Assembly: GCF_002224125.1 (NCBI RefSeq)
Contig: NZ_NCSM01000004.1
Location: forward strand, 364,130-428,129
Source: Streptomyces sp. NBS 14/10
GTDB lineage: Bacteria; Actinomycetota; Actinomycetes; Streptomycetales; Streptomycetaceae
Length of the DNA stretch: 64,000 nt
Direction of reading: 5' to 3'
This document shows, piece by piece, positions 52,133 through 60,897 of the stretch. Under the pieces are notes generated by a model. That model searched no databases. It saw nothing but the letters and a program-made list of their open reading frames with translations, and had not been told where the DNA came from. A program made the translations under genes and the position numbers. Within the stretch, counting starts at the first letter, position 1; each line of letters starts with the position of its first letter.

Positions 52133-53244
52133 ACGGGCTGGTGAACCCCGGCGCCCGGGACGGCGTCCGCGGCGAGCCCACGGGCGGCCGGCTGGTCCTG
52201 GTCGGCAACGCCATCGTCGACCTGGTGATGCGCGTGCCCGCGCTGCCCGAACGCGGCGGCGACACCGTGTCCCAGGACACCAACCTCACCACGGGCGGCG
52301 GATTCAACGTCCTCACCGCCGCCCGCCGGCTGGGCCTGCCGACCCTGTACGCGGGCGCCCACGGCACGGGGCCGTTCGGCGACCGGGTGCGGGCGGACCT
52401 CGCCAGGGCGGGCATCGAGATGGTGCTGGACCGGGTCGCGGAGGCGGACACCGGATTCTGCGTCGCCTTCGTCGACGACGGAGGCGAGCGCACCTTCGCC
52501 ACCAGCCTCGGCGCGGAGGCCCGGCTGACCGAGGCCGACGCGACGGCTGTGCTCGCCGCGCTGCGCCCCGGCGACATGGTTCAGATCTCCGGATACGGGC
52601 TGGCCTACCCGGTCAACGGCCCGATCCTGGCGTCGCTCGTCGCGCGGCTGCCGGAGCACACCCGGGTCTGCCTCGACCCGGGCCCCCTGGTCGACCAGAT
52701 TCCGCAGGAGGTGCTGGCACCCGTCCTGGCGCGCTGCGACTGGGTCAGCTGCAACCAGCGCGAGGGAAGGCTGCTGACCGGCCTGGCCGACGCCCACGAG
52801 GGCGCGGCCGCGCTCGCCGCCCGGCTCGGCCCCCGTACCGGGGTGCTGCTGCGGGCCGACGCGGCCGGCTGCTGGCTGGTCCTGCCCGGCGGCGAGCCGC
52901 TGCACCTCCCCGGCCGCCGCGTGACGGCGGTCGACAGCAATGGCGCGGGCGACGCCCATACGGGAGCCTTCCTGGCCTTCCTCGGCCACGGCCTCGACCC
53001 GATCGCCGCCGCACAGGGCGCCAACGCCGCGGCCGCCTTCGCGGTCACCCGGCACGGCCCCGCCACCGGACCGACCGTCGACGAGCTCTTCGACTTCCTC
53101 GACGGCGATCCGCCCGCCGCGCTGCTGTCCGCGGCGCTCCGGCGTAGCGCGGCGTCCCTCTGGAAGCGGTTCCTCAGGCCACGGCCGTCATCGGGCGACC
53201 GCGGTAGGCGAAAGTGTTCCAGAGCTGGACGAGCAGGCGCATGA
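52129..53244 (+). CDS. PfkB-family carbohydrate (ribokinase-like) kinase
   Basis: A 371-residue kinase. The N-terminal signature reads LVLVGNAIVDLVMRVPALPERGGD and the substrate loop TTGGGFNVLTAARRLG. The catalytic and anion-hole motif is VDSNGAGDAHTGAFLAFL. It probably phosphorylates a sugar or nucleoside released by the ADP-ribosylglycohydrolase-like enzyme. The start overlaps the permease stop, so it is translated with it. The last 40 residues are basic and lie antisense to a small gene; a normal PfkB ends near residue 320. Confidence 0.88.
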   Translation: MNGLVNPGARDGVRGEPTGGRLVLVGNAIVDLVMRVPALPERGGDTVSQDTNLTTGGGFNVLTAARRLGLPTLYAGAHGTGPFGDRVRADLARAGIEMVLDRVAEADTGFCVAFVDDGGERTFATSLGAEARLTEADATAVLAALRPGDMVQISGYGLAYPVNGPILASLVARLPEHTRVCLDPGPLVDQIPQEVLAPVLARCDWVSCNQREGRLLTGLADAHEGAAALAARLGPRTGVLLRADAAGCWLVLPGGEPLHLPGRRVTAVDSNGAGDAHTGAFLAFLGHGLDPIAAAQGANAAAAFAVTRHGPATGPTVDELFDFLDGDPPAALLSAALRRSAASLWKRFLRPRPSSGDRGRRKCSRAGRAGA

Positions 53245-53305
53245 GAAGCGCCTCGAGTACGGCGACTGCGGCCTTGGTGAGGAGGGTGGTGAACAGCTGC
53301 GGCAT
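53174..53305 (-). CDS. 43-residue hydrophobic peptide downstream of the P-type ATPase
   Basis: An ATG at 53305 with AAAGG 10 bases upstream, 25 bases beyond the ATPase stop. The product, PQLFTTLLTKAAVAVLEALL followed by MRLLVQLWNTFAYRGR, has one long hydrophobic or amphipathic helix and a basic end. It is shorter than most gene finders accept and lies antisense to the end of the PfkB gene. The close spacing suggests co-transcription with the ATPase. No family is recognised; a membrane-bound modulator of the pump is only a guess. Confidence 0.5.
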   Translation of the reverse strand: MPQLFTTLLTKAAVAVLEALLMRLLVQLWNTFAYRGRPMTAVA

Positions 53306-53330
53306 GAAAGCGGCCTTTCTTGTGCATGCT

Positions 53331-56300
53331 TCACTTACCGCTCCTTTGTGCGGTGCCGGAGCTTCGTGCGGATGGAGCACAAGGGACCGCCAGGTGAACC
53401 GTCGGTGTCATTCCGGGGCCCGTGTCGGAGCGCACACGAGCGGTGAGGAAGTGCCACGCGGCGGGCAGTACGACGGGGGCCGCCGCCGCTGCCAGCCCGA
53501 TCGTCCAGCCCGCCGGGCCCAGGGGCCGACTGCCGAAGAAGTGGCTGAGGCCGGGGAGCGCGACCACCAGGCCGAGGGCCACGAGGGATCCGACGGCGGC
53601 GAGGGCGACCACGGGATCACGGCCCGCGTCGGCGAGAGTCTGCAGTAGCTGGGAGGCGACGAGCGCGACCAGGGAGACGGTGTCGGCGCGGGCCCTGGTG
53701 CCGGTCGCCCGGGCGACGGCCCATGCACAGCCCGCCGCGAGCGCCGTGAGGGTGGCGCGCAGGCGGATGTGCCGGGTGAGGGCTCTGCCCAGGGACACCT
53801 CGGGCCCTTCCGCGAGCAGTTTCTCGGCCCTGCCCGCCGGAGGACGGGCGGCGATGGCCATGGCCGGCAGCATGTCAGTCAGGAGATTGACGAGGAGCAA
53901 CTGGCGCGCGTTGAGCGCGCTTCGTCCGGTGAACACGGAGGTCGCCAGGACGAAGGCGATCTCCCCGAGGTTGCCGCCGAGCAGGATGCCCAGCGCCTTG
54001 CGGACCGAGGCCCACATGGCGCGGCCCTCCACAATGGCATCGACGACGGTCTCGATGCGGTCGTCGGTGACCACCACATCGGCGGCGGTGCGCGCCGCGG
54101 GGGTCGCCCGGGAGCCGATGGCGATGCCGACGTCGGCGAGCCGGATGGCGGGGGCGTCGTTGGCGCCGTCGCCGGTCACGGCCACCACCCGGCCGGCCGA
54201 GCGCAGCGTGGTGACGATGCGCACCTTGTGGGCGGGGGTGACCCGGGCGAAGACCGAGATCCGCGGCAACGCCTCGGCGAGGGCGGCGTCGTCGAGCGCG
54301 TCCATCTCCACTCCGGTCATCATCCGCAGCCCCTCGTCCGGCTGCAGCTCACCGGCGATCGCGGCGGCGGTGCTCGGGTGGTCCCCGGTCAGCATGACGA
54401 CCCGTACACCGGCCCGGGTCAGCCGGCGGACGCTCTCGGCGGCGGTGGCCCGTACCGGGTCCGCAAGACCCAGCAGGCCCAGCAGCCGCAGCCCCTTGAC
54501 GTCCGTGTCGTCGAGGGCCGGGGGAGTGGCGGCGACGGTGTCCGGGCCGATGCGTTCGGCGACCACCAGCACCCGCAGCCCGCGGCGCGCCAGCCGGTCG
54601 ATGTCCCGGTCGACCGCCTCCCGCAGCCGCGCGGTGAACGGCATGGTGGTGTCGTCGCGCCCGACCTGTACGCAACGGGTCAGGACGACCTCGGGCGCGC
54701 CCTTGACCACCAGCCGCGTCCGGCCCTCGGCCCGGCCGAGCACGGCGTGGTATCCGCGCCCCGGTTCGAACGGCAGCTCCGCCAGCCGCCGCCAGCCGTC
54801 CGCCGCATCCCGCCCCTCCGGGGCCGGGGCGGCGCCGACCCGCTCGGCCCCGGAAGCGATGGCACGGTCCGTGGGGTGGGTGAGCGCCGACGTCGGGCCG
54901 ACGGGTCCCGCGAGGGCCGCGGTGGCGACGATCCGCCGCAGCCGCGGGGTGAGCGCGTCGAGTGTGCGCCGCTCGAGGCCGTCGGACACCTGCTGGAGGC
55001 TGATTCTGCCTTCGGTGAGCGTGCCGGTCTTGTCGAAGCACAGCACATCGGTGCGGCCGAGCGCTTCGATGGTGGGGGCGCTGCGCACCAGGGTGTTACG
55101 GGTGGACAGCCGACGGGCCGCGGCCAGTTCCGCGACGGTGGCGACGAAGGGCAGACCCTCGGGTACGGCGGCGACGCACAGGCTGACCGCCGAGCCCAGG
55201 GCCGCGCCCAGGGGCCGCCTGCGGGTGAGGTCGGCGAGGAACAGCGCGACACCCGAGGCGATGGACAGGGGCAGGAACCAGTGGCCCAGAGCGTTCAGGC
55301 GGTGTTCCACACCGCTTTCCGGGAGCGCGCCAGCCGGGGCGGCCTGAGCGGCACTGCCGGCCTCGGTTGCCGTTCCGGTGGCGACGACGACGGCGAGCGC
55401 GCTGCCTGCCGCCACCGTCGTGCCCTGATACAGCATGGAGTGCCGGTCCGCGACCGCCCTCGCCGCGGTCGGGGCGGGCGTCTTCAGCACGAGCTGTGAT
55501 TCGCCGGTGAGGCTTGATTCGTCCACCTCCAGGCCCGTCGCCTCGAGCACCCGGCAGTCGGCCGGGACCGCGTCACCGGCGCGCAGCTCGATGACATCGC
55601 CGCTCACCAGGTGGTCGGCGGATGTCTCGGCGAGGCCGGCCCGACCCGCCCTGCGCAGCCGGGCCCGGGCCGAGGTCGCCTCGACAAGCCGCTCCGCCGC
55701 GCGGTCGGCGCCCAGCCGCTGGGCTCCGCCCACCAGCGCGTCGACGGCGAGCACGACACCGATGAGCACCGCGTCCAGTACGGAGCCGAGCGCCGCCGAG
55801 ATGCCGCCGCCGATCGCGAGGACGGGCGTGAGCGGATTGGCCAGCTCCTCCGCGACCCTCCCGATGAGGGTGACGGCCGCGGTCGGCCGCTCGTGCCCGT
55901 CGAACCGACGGCGCCGCCCGGCCTCGGCCTCGTCGAGCCCCCGGGACGATGTGCCGAGCCGGGCGATCACCTGACGTACCGTCATGGCATGCCAGGGCGT
56001 CCGCTCGACCGCGGCGGGGGCGGGATGGCTGCGCAGCGCCCATCCCGCCCGGACACCCGTCCCGATCCCGGCGATGGCCGTACCGTCGCTCACGACACGG
56101 GCCCGCGCCCAGGCCCCACGCCGGGGAAGGGCCAGGGCCAGCGTCGCACCCGCGAGAGTGCCGACCGCTTCGATACGGACACACAGCCGACTCAGCCTGC
56201 GGGCGTCCGGCACAGCGGTCAGCAGCAGATGCGCCACATCGGGCGGCGCGGCGACATCCGCGTCCCACGCCACCCGGCGCAGACCACCGGACACCCCGAT

Positions 56301-58019
56301 GCCCAGATCGGCCTGGGCCAGGGCGCGTCCGGTACGGGTGGCGACCACGGCGACGCCGCGGCCCTCGCCTTGGAGGGAGCGGACCAGAGCGGCCGTACGG
56401 GTGCCGCCGGTGGGCACGGCCTCGTCCAGCCCGAAGCGGCGGTGCAGGCCGGGCGGACCGCCCGCGAGCACCACCCGGCCGCATTCGCGCGCCGCCCGCA
56501 CCAGGTGCTCGGCGAGCGGCTGCAACTGCGGCACCAGGCCCGCGACCGCGACGGGGCGGCCGTCCCGGACGACCAGCAGCACCCGCGCGCCCTGCTCGGC
56601 CCACTCCTCGGCCAGGGCGGCCGCCTCCGCAGGCAGCTCCGCTTCCGCGTCCCCGGGCAGCTCCGCTTCCGCGTCCTGGCGCTCGGTGAGCGGCCGCAGT
56701 GCCCAGCCGCCCTGTTCCAGGGACTGTGCCGGGTCGGTGCCGTCGATCAGCTCGTGGATCACGGCGTGGATCTCATCGAGGTCCGGACCCGCGGCCGCGG
56801 TCCCGCCAGGCGCCAGAGGCGCCACCGTGCCGACCGTCCATGTACCGGTGGCCAGCACACGGGCGTCGAGGACGACCGTGTCGATACGGTCGAGCCGACG
56901 CAGCGCCTCCGGGCGCAGCACGAGGGCTCCCCGATCGGAGGCGCACTGTCCCACCGTGGCGGCGAAGGTCTCAAGGCCGGACCAGGCGGCTCTCGGGATA
57001 CCCGCGATCATCGAGGCCAGCGCCCGGTCACGGCTGCGGGTCAGGGCCCCCGTGACGCCGTAACCCGCCACTGCCGCCGGGACGGCAGCATGCGCATACC
57101 GCCCGGCCGGCCCCTGCGGCAGCGGCGTCGGCCGCTCATGGGCCGGAGCGGCGTCGTGGCGGTACGCCCCGTCGCGCCCGCCCAGCCGCAGCGCCCAGTC
57201 CTGCCACGCCTGGCGCCGGGCTTTCGCCTCCGTGTACCGGACGGCGGCCAGCAGACCGGATACGACGGGGCCCAGCGGGCGGAACGTCAGCGTCGTGGTG
57301 ATCAGGTTCGCCGTCGCCCAGCCGACGTCGGCAGCCGCCGCGCCCAGCTTGCGGGCGGCGGCGTCATGCAGCCGCGGAGTGGCCTCGGTGAGCTCGAGCA
57401 GGGCCGGTACGGCCGGTGGCAGACCCGGGATCCTGGCGAGCCGCCCCATCACCGCCACGCCGAAGGCCACCAGACTCCCGGCGACCTGGACCGCGGCACC
57501 GACCTGCGCCTCGGGGCCACCGGGGAAACCGACCGCGCGCGGGATCCGCACCCTGTCGGCACCGGCCTTGCCCCCGCCCTCCCCACGGCCCGTCTCCCGG
57601 GCGGCTGCCTCAGCCTCCGCCTCGGCTTCCGTAACGAGGCGGACGACGGATTCCAGGTCGCTTCCGTCCGGTTCGCTTCCGTCCGGTTCGCAGCCGACGA
57701 ACACGCAGCCGAGCGTCCCGTTCACCTCCGCCCGGCCCACTCCGCGCACCTCGCCCAGCCGGGCCTCCAGCCCACGCGCGAACTCGGCTGCTCCGGGCCG
57801 TCGCACGTACCGGACCTCGATCTGCACCCCGCCGGGAACCTGCCACATACGACGCGTCCGCGGCGTCAGCATCCGCCCGAGTGCCGAGAGCACTACGGGA
57901 GTTGCCGCCACCACCCCCGCGGCACTCCGGACGGTCCCGGAAAGCAGGCTTGCGATCACATGGCCTCCACCACTGGTGGCCACTGACACGGCACCGTCCC
58001 GACGGGCGGCGCCCTTCAT
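53331..58019 (-). CDS. Large cation-transporting P-type ATPase with degenerate N-terminal half
   Basis: A 1562-residue membrane pump. The C-terminal half is a complete P-type ATPase: SSLTGESQLV (actuator), AVPEGLPFVATVAELAAARRL (membrane ion site), the phosphorylated Asp in CFDKTGTLTEG (residue 996), and VTGDGANDAPAIRLADVGIAIG. The N-terminal 620 residues repeat the same order in decayed form: an HMA-like fold without CxxC (about 60-130), then LDRIDTVVLDARVLATGTW, where the DKTGT motif became DARVL (residue 385), and a P-domain-like LGIGVSGGLRRVAWDADV. Mycobacterial CtpI/CtpH-type pumps have similar length. The ion is unknown. A three-helix-type gene lies upstream and a small peptide gene downstream. 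Confidence 0.9.
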   Translation of the reverse strand: MKGAARRDGAVSVATSGGGHVIASLLSGTVRSAAGVVAATPVVLSALGRMLTPRTRRMWQVPGGVQIEVRYVRRPGAAEFARGLEARLGEVRGVGRAEVNGTLGCVFVGCEPDGSEPDGSDLESVVRLVTEAEAEAEAAARETGRGEGGGKAGADRVRIPRAVGFPGGPEAQVGAAVQVAGSLVAFGVAVMGRLARIPGLPPAVPALLELTEATPRLHDAAARKLGAAAADVGWATANLITTTLTFRPLGPVVSGLLAAVRYTEAKARRQAWQDWALRLGGRDGAYRHDAAPAHERPTPLPQGPAGRYAHAAVPAAVAGYGVTGALTRSRDRALASMIAGIPRAAWSGLETFAATVGQCASDRGALVLRPEALRRLDRIDTVVLDARVLATGTWTVGTVAPLAPGGTAAAGPDLDEIHAVIHELIDGTDPAQSLEQGGWALRPLTERQDAEAELPGDAEAELPAEAAALAEEWAEQGARVLLVVRDGRPVAVAGLVPQLQPLAEHLVRAARECGRVVLAGGPPGLHRRFGLDEAVPTGGTRTAALVRSLQGEGRGVAVVATRTGRALAQADLGIGVSGGLRRVAWDADVAAPPDVAHLLLTAVPDARRLSRLCVRIEAVGTLAGATLALALPRRGAWARARVVSDGTAIAGIGTGVRAGWALRSHPAPAAVERTPWHAMTVRQVIARLGTSSRGLDEAEAGRRRRFDGHERPTAAVTLIGRVAEELANPLTPVLAIGGGISAALGSVLDAVLIGVVLAVDALVGGAQRLGADRAAERLVEATSARARLRRAGRAGLAETSADHLVSGDVIELRAGDAVPADCRVLEATGLEVDESSLTGESQLVLKTPAPTAARAVADRHSMLYQGTTVAAGSALAVVVATGTATEAGSAAQAAPAGALPESGVEHRLNALGHWFLPLSIASGVALFLADLTRRRPLGAALGSAVSLCVAAVPEGLPFVATVAELAAARRLSTRNTLVRSAPTIEALGRTDVLCFDKTGTLTEGRISLQQVSDGLERRTLDALTPRLRRIVATAALAGPVGPTSALTHPTDRAIASGAERVGAAPAPEGRDAADGWRRLAELPFEPGRGYHAVLGRAEGRTRLVVKGAPEVVLTRCVQVGRDDTTMPFTARLREAVDRDIDRLARRGLRVLVVAERIGPDTVAATPPALDDTDVKGLRLLGLLGLADPVRATAAESVRRLTRAGVRVVMLTGDHPSTAAAIAGELQPDEGLRMMTGVEMDALDDAALAEALPRISVFARVTPAHKVRIVTTLRSAGRVVAVTGDGANDAPAIRLADVGIAIGSRATPAARTAADVVVTDDRIETVVDAIVEGRAMWASVRKALGILLGGNLGEIAFVLATSVFTGRSALNARQLLLVNLLTDMLPAMAIAARPPAGRAEKLLAEGPEVSLGRALTRHIRLRATLTALAAGCAWAVARATGTRARADTVSLVALVASQLLQTLADAGRDPVVALAAVGSLVALGLVVALPGLSHFFGSRPLGPAGWTIGLAAAAAPVVLPAAWHFLTARVRSDTGPGMTPTVHLAVPCAPSARSSGTAQRSGK

Positions 58020-58080
58020 TCCCTCAGTATGTGCACATCCCCGCCCCGCCGTCCTGCCGGAGCGGGGGCGGCCGCTCGGA

Positions 58081-58299
58081 TCAGTCGGCGGGGCCTTTCA
58101 ACATGCGGCGTACCCTGCGCTCCACGAGGACCGGGATGAACGCGCGCACCGGCCGGTCGCGCAACGCGGCGTACGCCGTGGCCACGGCGGCTTCGATCTC
58201 CTCGGGGGCACATCTGCCCGCGTATACGGCCTTCAGCCGTCCGGCGACCATCAGGACGGCATCGCGCTCCGTTTCCTCGGGAGCGTTGTGTCCGTGCAT
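58081..58299 (-). CDS. Small three-helix-bundle-type protein
   Basis: Seventy-two residues from ATG 58299. Three helices are predicted by eye: DAVLMVAGRLKAVYAG, PEEIEAAVATAYAALRD and VRAFIPVLVERRVRRML. The last is the pattern of the 'three-helix bundle dimerisation' proteins that are common in mycobacteria and Streptomyces, often beside P-type ATPase or hypoxia genes. It is 61 bases upstream of the ATPase, so probably in the same transcript. Confidence 0.7.
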   Translation of the reverse strand: MHGHNAPEETERDAVLMVAGRLKAVYAGRCAPEEIEAAVATAYAALRDRPVRAFIPVLVERRVRRMLKGPAD

Positions 58300-58499
58300 G
58301 GGCGTCACCAACCAGGAGGGGCCCAACAGCGCCGCGCGCTGCCTACGTTCCCATGTTCACCCGCGGGCCGGATCGTCACCAGCGGTCAACGAGTGGTTCG
58401 GCGGCCGTCCCCCCACAAGCGCACCATTCCGGTAGGAACCCTTCCGCGTCGTCCGCGGTTCCTAGTGGGCGAGGGGGCAGAGAGACATGGGGGATTCTG

Positions 58500-59168
58500 T
58501 TGAGCAATGACGCACTTGCGCACCCTGACCGCATCAGAGCGAGCCACTGGATGGCCGTACTGGCGCGGCAATTCCCCGAGCTGCGGGCGGAGCTGGCACC
58601 CTCCCCGCACCGCCCCGGGCTCGGGCGGCGGCGCGGGGGCGCCGACCGGCACGGGCCCTCGGCGCCGTTGCGCATGCGGGTCTGCGACACCGTACGGGAC
58701 ATCACCGACGGTGTGGTGGAGCTCGAGGAGGCCGTCCACGACCGGCTGGGGCTGCCGCCCGCCGGCAAGGGATCGGTCGAGGTCAGGCTGGGCCGCCTCG
58801 CGGGGCTGCTGGACCGGGTCGAGACCGACCCGGTGCTGATGCGGCATCTGCTGGACGAGGTCGGCGGAATGGCGCGACGCTGCTCCGACGCGCTCGGGGA
58901 CGCCGAGCCCGTGGTGCGGCTGCGCGGCAGATGTCCGCTGTGCGCGTCGGTCTCGCTGCGGGCCTTTCCGCTGCGCGGGGCGGTGCTGTGCATCAACCCC
59001 GGCTGCCGGTGTCCGCGACCGGACTGCGGCTGCCATGAGGACCGGACACATCGGCACTCCTGGCCGGAGGCCGAATGGGGAGAGCTCGTCGGGCGGGGCG
59101 GGATGGCCCTGGAGGAGATCACCGCCGCCCTGGACGGCCGGTCCACCGCCGGGGCGGTGGGCCGATGA
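58500..59168 (+). CDS. Phage-associated zinc-ribbon protein
   Basis: A 222-residue protein. TTG 58500 is chosen because GGGGGA lies 5 bases upstream; an upstream frame start at 58353 has no support. The N-terminal 120 residues are helical and charged (RVCDTVRDITDGVVELEEAVHDRL). The C-terminus has a cysteine-rich zinc ribbon: CPLCASVSL, then CINPGCRCPRPDCGC. Similar proteins occur in the structural modules of actinophages, but the role is unknown. The stop overlaps the next start (ATGA). Confidence 0.65.
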   Translation: MSNDALAHPDRIRASHWMAVLARQFPELRAELAPSPHRPGLGRRRGGADRHGPSAPLRMRVCDTVRDITDGVVELEEAVHDRLGLPPAGKGSVEVRLGRLAGLLDRVETDPVLMRHLLDEVGGMARRCSDALGDAEPVVRLRGRCPLCASVSLRAFPLRGAVLCINPGCRCPRPDCGCHEDRTHRHSWPEAEWGELVGRGGMALEEITAALDGRSTAGAVGR

Positions 59169-59362
59169 GGACCGCTCGGGCGCCCGAGGAGGCGCTGGTG
59201 ACCGCCGACCTGGCCGCCCTGGAGGTGGGCGTCACCCCGGCCACCATCCGTAAGTGGGTGCAACTGGAACGGCTGCGGCCCGCGGGTCGCCAGGGCAAGG
59301 CGTTCCTCTACCGGCTGGAGGATGTGTTCGCGGCCGAACGTGCCGCCCGGCGACGCATGTGA
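59165..59362 (+). CDS. Small MerR/excisionase-like HTH protein
   Basis: Sixty-five residues. EALVTADLAALEVGVTPATIRKWVQLERLRPAGRQGKAFLYRLEDVFAAE is the fold of MerR-like and Xis-like DNA-binding proteins (seen here as VTPATIRKWVQLERLRP). The start overlaps the preceding stop by ATGA. In actinophages such genes sit near the head-tail junction or regulate late genes. A terminator follows. Confidence 0.75.
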   Translation: MRTARAPEEALVTADLAALEVGVTPATIRKWVQLERLRPAGRQGKAFLYRLEDVFAAERAARRRM

Positions 59363-59442
59363 CCTGCGGGCCCCTTGGTCATATAGCGATAAGTGACGAC
59401 AAGTGGTTGTGCCTGGGCCCGAGTTGCGTCACACTTGGCGAC

Positions 59443-59490
59443 AGCGGCGGAGCTGTGCCCGTGGAAACGGGCCACGGTCCCGCCGCTTTT
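59443..59490 (+). terminator. Hairpin with T-run before the tail genes
   Basis: Outer arms AGCGGCGG (59443-59450) and CCGCCGCT (59480-59487), inner arms GCCCGT and ACGGGC closed by a GGAA tetraloop, and a TTTT run to 59490. It lies between the HTH gene and the tail operon, so it could end the small regulatory transcript or be a point of antitermination. Confidence 0.75.
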
Positions 59491-59529
59491 CGCTGTGCGC
59501 AGCCCCTGACAACAGCAAGGAGTGCGCGC

Positions 59530-59937
59530 ATGACCGAGCCCTTGGTGATCTTCCCTGACGTCGAGCGCCTCGTCGTCGAGCATCTGAAGAACCGCCCCGA
59601 ACTGGCCGGGGTCCTCGTGGACAACCGGACCCCGCCCGACTTCGACGGGACCCAGAAGGCCGTTCTGGTCTCCCGCGCGGGCGGCGTCTGGGTGGAGGAC
59701 ATCCACCTGGACCAGCCGCTCGTCGACCTCGAGGTGTACGGCCCCGACAAACCCACCGCCCACACCGTGGCCACGGCCGCCCGTACGGCGCTGTTCACCG
59801 TGCGCGGCACCACGTTCGGCACCGCCTTTGTCACCGACATCACCGAGGTGGACGGCCCCCGCTGGCTGCCCGACCACCTCCACGCCGCGGCCAGCCGCTA
59901 TCTGTCCACGGCCCGGCTCTCCATCCGCCCGGCGTAG
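59530..59937 (+). CDS. Tail terminator-like protein
   Basis: A 135-residue protein. AAGGAG lies 7 bases before ATG 59530. The sequence FPDVERLVVEHLKNRPELAG, then VSRAGGVWVEDIHLDQPLVDLEVYG and HTVATAARTALF fits the alpha/beta fold of siphophage tail terminator (neck ring) proteins, which stop tail-tube growth. Its place directly before the tube protein is the usual order. Confidence 0.72.
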   Translation: MTEPLVIFPDVERLVVEHLKNRPELAGVLVDNRTPPDFDGTQKAVLVSRAGGVWVEDIHLDQPLVDLEVYGPDKPTAHTVATAARTALFTVRGTTFGTAFVTDITEVDGPRWLPDHLHAAASRYLSTARLSIRPA

Positions 59938-59982
59938 CCGCCCGCTTGCCGCTCTTCCACATCTCGTCACAAGGAGCCACGC

Positions 59983-60558
59983 ATGCCCGGAATGAACCCC
60001 AACGAGATCCGTGTGGCGGGGACCGGCCGCATCCTGACCGCCCCGCTCGGAACCACCGTCCCGGCCGACGTGTCCACGGCGTGGGCGTCGGCCTGGAAGG
60101 ACCTCGGGTACACCAGCACCGACGGCATCAAGTTCAACAAGAAGGACAAGATCGACCCGGTGGACACCTGGCAGTCGGTCAGCCCGGCCCGCTTCGTCTA
60201 CTCCGACCGCGACCTGACCGTGAAGTTCCAGCTGCTCCAGCTCAACGAGGACACCCTGCCGTTCTTCTTCGGCGGCGACGCGGTGACGGAGACCGCGGCC
60301 GGCTCCAAGCTGTACCGCTATGAACTCGACGCCGAGCCGAAGAAGGACGAGCGGATGCTCGGCGTGGAGTTCGCGGACGGCGATGTCATCAAGTACCGCT
60401 TCATCATCCGCAGGGGCCAGGTCACCGAGACCGAAGAACTCCAGCTCACCCGCACGGCCGCGATCCGCCTCGGCGTCACCTTCACCGCGCTGTCCGTGGA
60501 CAACGACACCCCGCTGGCCACCTGGCTGATGAACGACCCGGCCTTCGCCGGGTCCTGA
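59983..60558 (+). CDS. Major tail tube protein
   Basis: A 191-residue beta-rich protein, preceded by AAGGAG 6 bases before ATG 59983. PNEIRVAGTGRILTAPLGTTVP, SDRDLTVKFQLLQLNEDTLPFFFGG and the closing LGVTFTALSVDNDTPLATWL match actinophage tail tube proteins, which stack as hexameric rings to form the DNA channel of the tail. Order (tail terminator, tube, chaperone) supports the call. Confidence 0.8.
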   Translation: MPGMNPNEIRVAGTGRILTAPLGTTVPADVSTAWASAWKDLGYTSTDGIKFNKKDKIDPVDTWQSVSPARFVYSDRDLTVKFQLLQLNEDTLPFFFGGDAVTETAAGSKLYRYELDAEPKKDERMLGVEFADGDVIKYRFIIRRGQVTETEELQLTRTAAIRLGVTFTALSVDNDTPLATWLMNDPAFAGS

Positions 60559-60592
60559 CCCCGTTGTCTCTGTCGCGAAGGAGCCGTCGTCC

Positions 60593-60883
60593 ATGCCCCC
60601 GTTCAATGTCAACGCCGCTCGCGCCCAGCGCCTGGAAGCCCTGGGCCAGACCTGGGACTTCGAGGTCGACGGGGAGACGTTCTCCCTGCCCACCGAGATC
60701 CCCCGCCGCTCGGCGCACGCCCTCGCCGAGCTCAAGGACAACGACCTGGACGGGCTGCTCGCCCTGCTCATGGGCGAGGAGAGCTACAAGCGGCTGTGCG
60801 AACACGAGGTGAGCGTGCAGGACATCGCCGCGATCCTCGAGGCGTACGGCCAGGACACCGGGCTCGGCGTGGGGGAAGGCTGA
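60593..60883 (+). CDS. Tail assembly chaperone (G-like)
   Basis: A 96-residue helical protein. PFNVNAARAQRLEALGQTWDF, then FSLPTEIPRRSAHALAELKDNDLDGLLALLMG resembles the short upstream chaperone of siphophages, which binds the tape measure protein during assembly. AAGGAG precedes the ATG. A slippery sequence in its last codons probably sends some ribosomes into the -1 frame to make the longer G-T product. Confidence 0.75.
   Translation: MPPFNVNAARAQRLEALGQTWDFEVDGETFSLPTEIPRRSAHALAELKDNDLDGLLALLMGEESYKRLCEHEVSVQDIAAILEAYGQDTGLGVGEG
60871..60877 (+). promoter_or_regulatory. Probable -1 ribosomal frameshift site
   Basis: GGGGGAA at the end of the G frame (codons GGG GAA GGC TGA) lies 4 bases before the stop. 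A step back by one base enters the frame of the next reading (GGA AGG CTG AGC). The downstream reading has no ribosome site of its own. Tail chaperone genes of long-tailed phages use exactly this device. Confidence 0.6.
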
Positions 60884-60897
60884 GCCTCGGCGCGCTC

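Noticed and set aside
53422..57986. Several long rightward frames antisense to the P-type ATPase
   Set aside because: Ser/Arg/Ala-rich shadows; the leftward frame has every catalytic motif.
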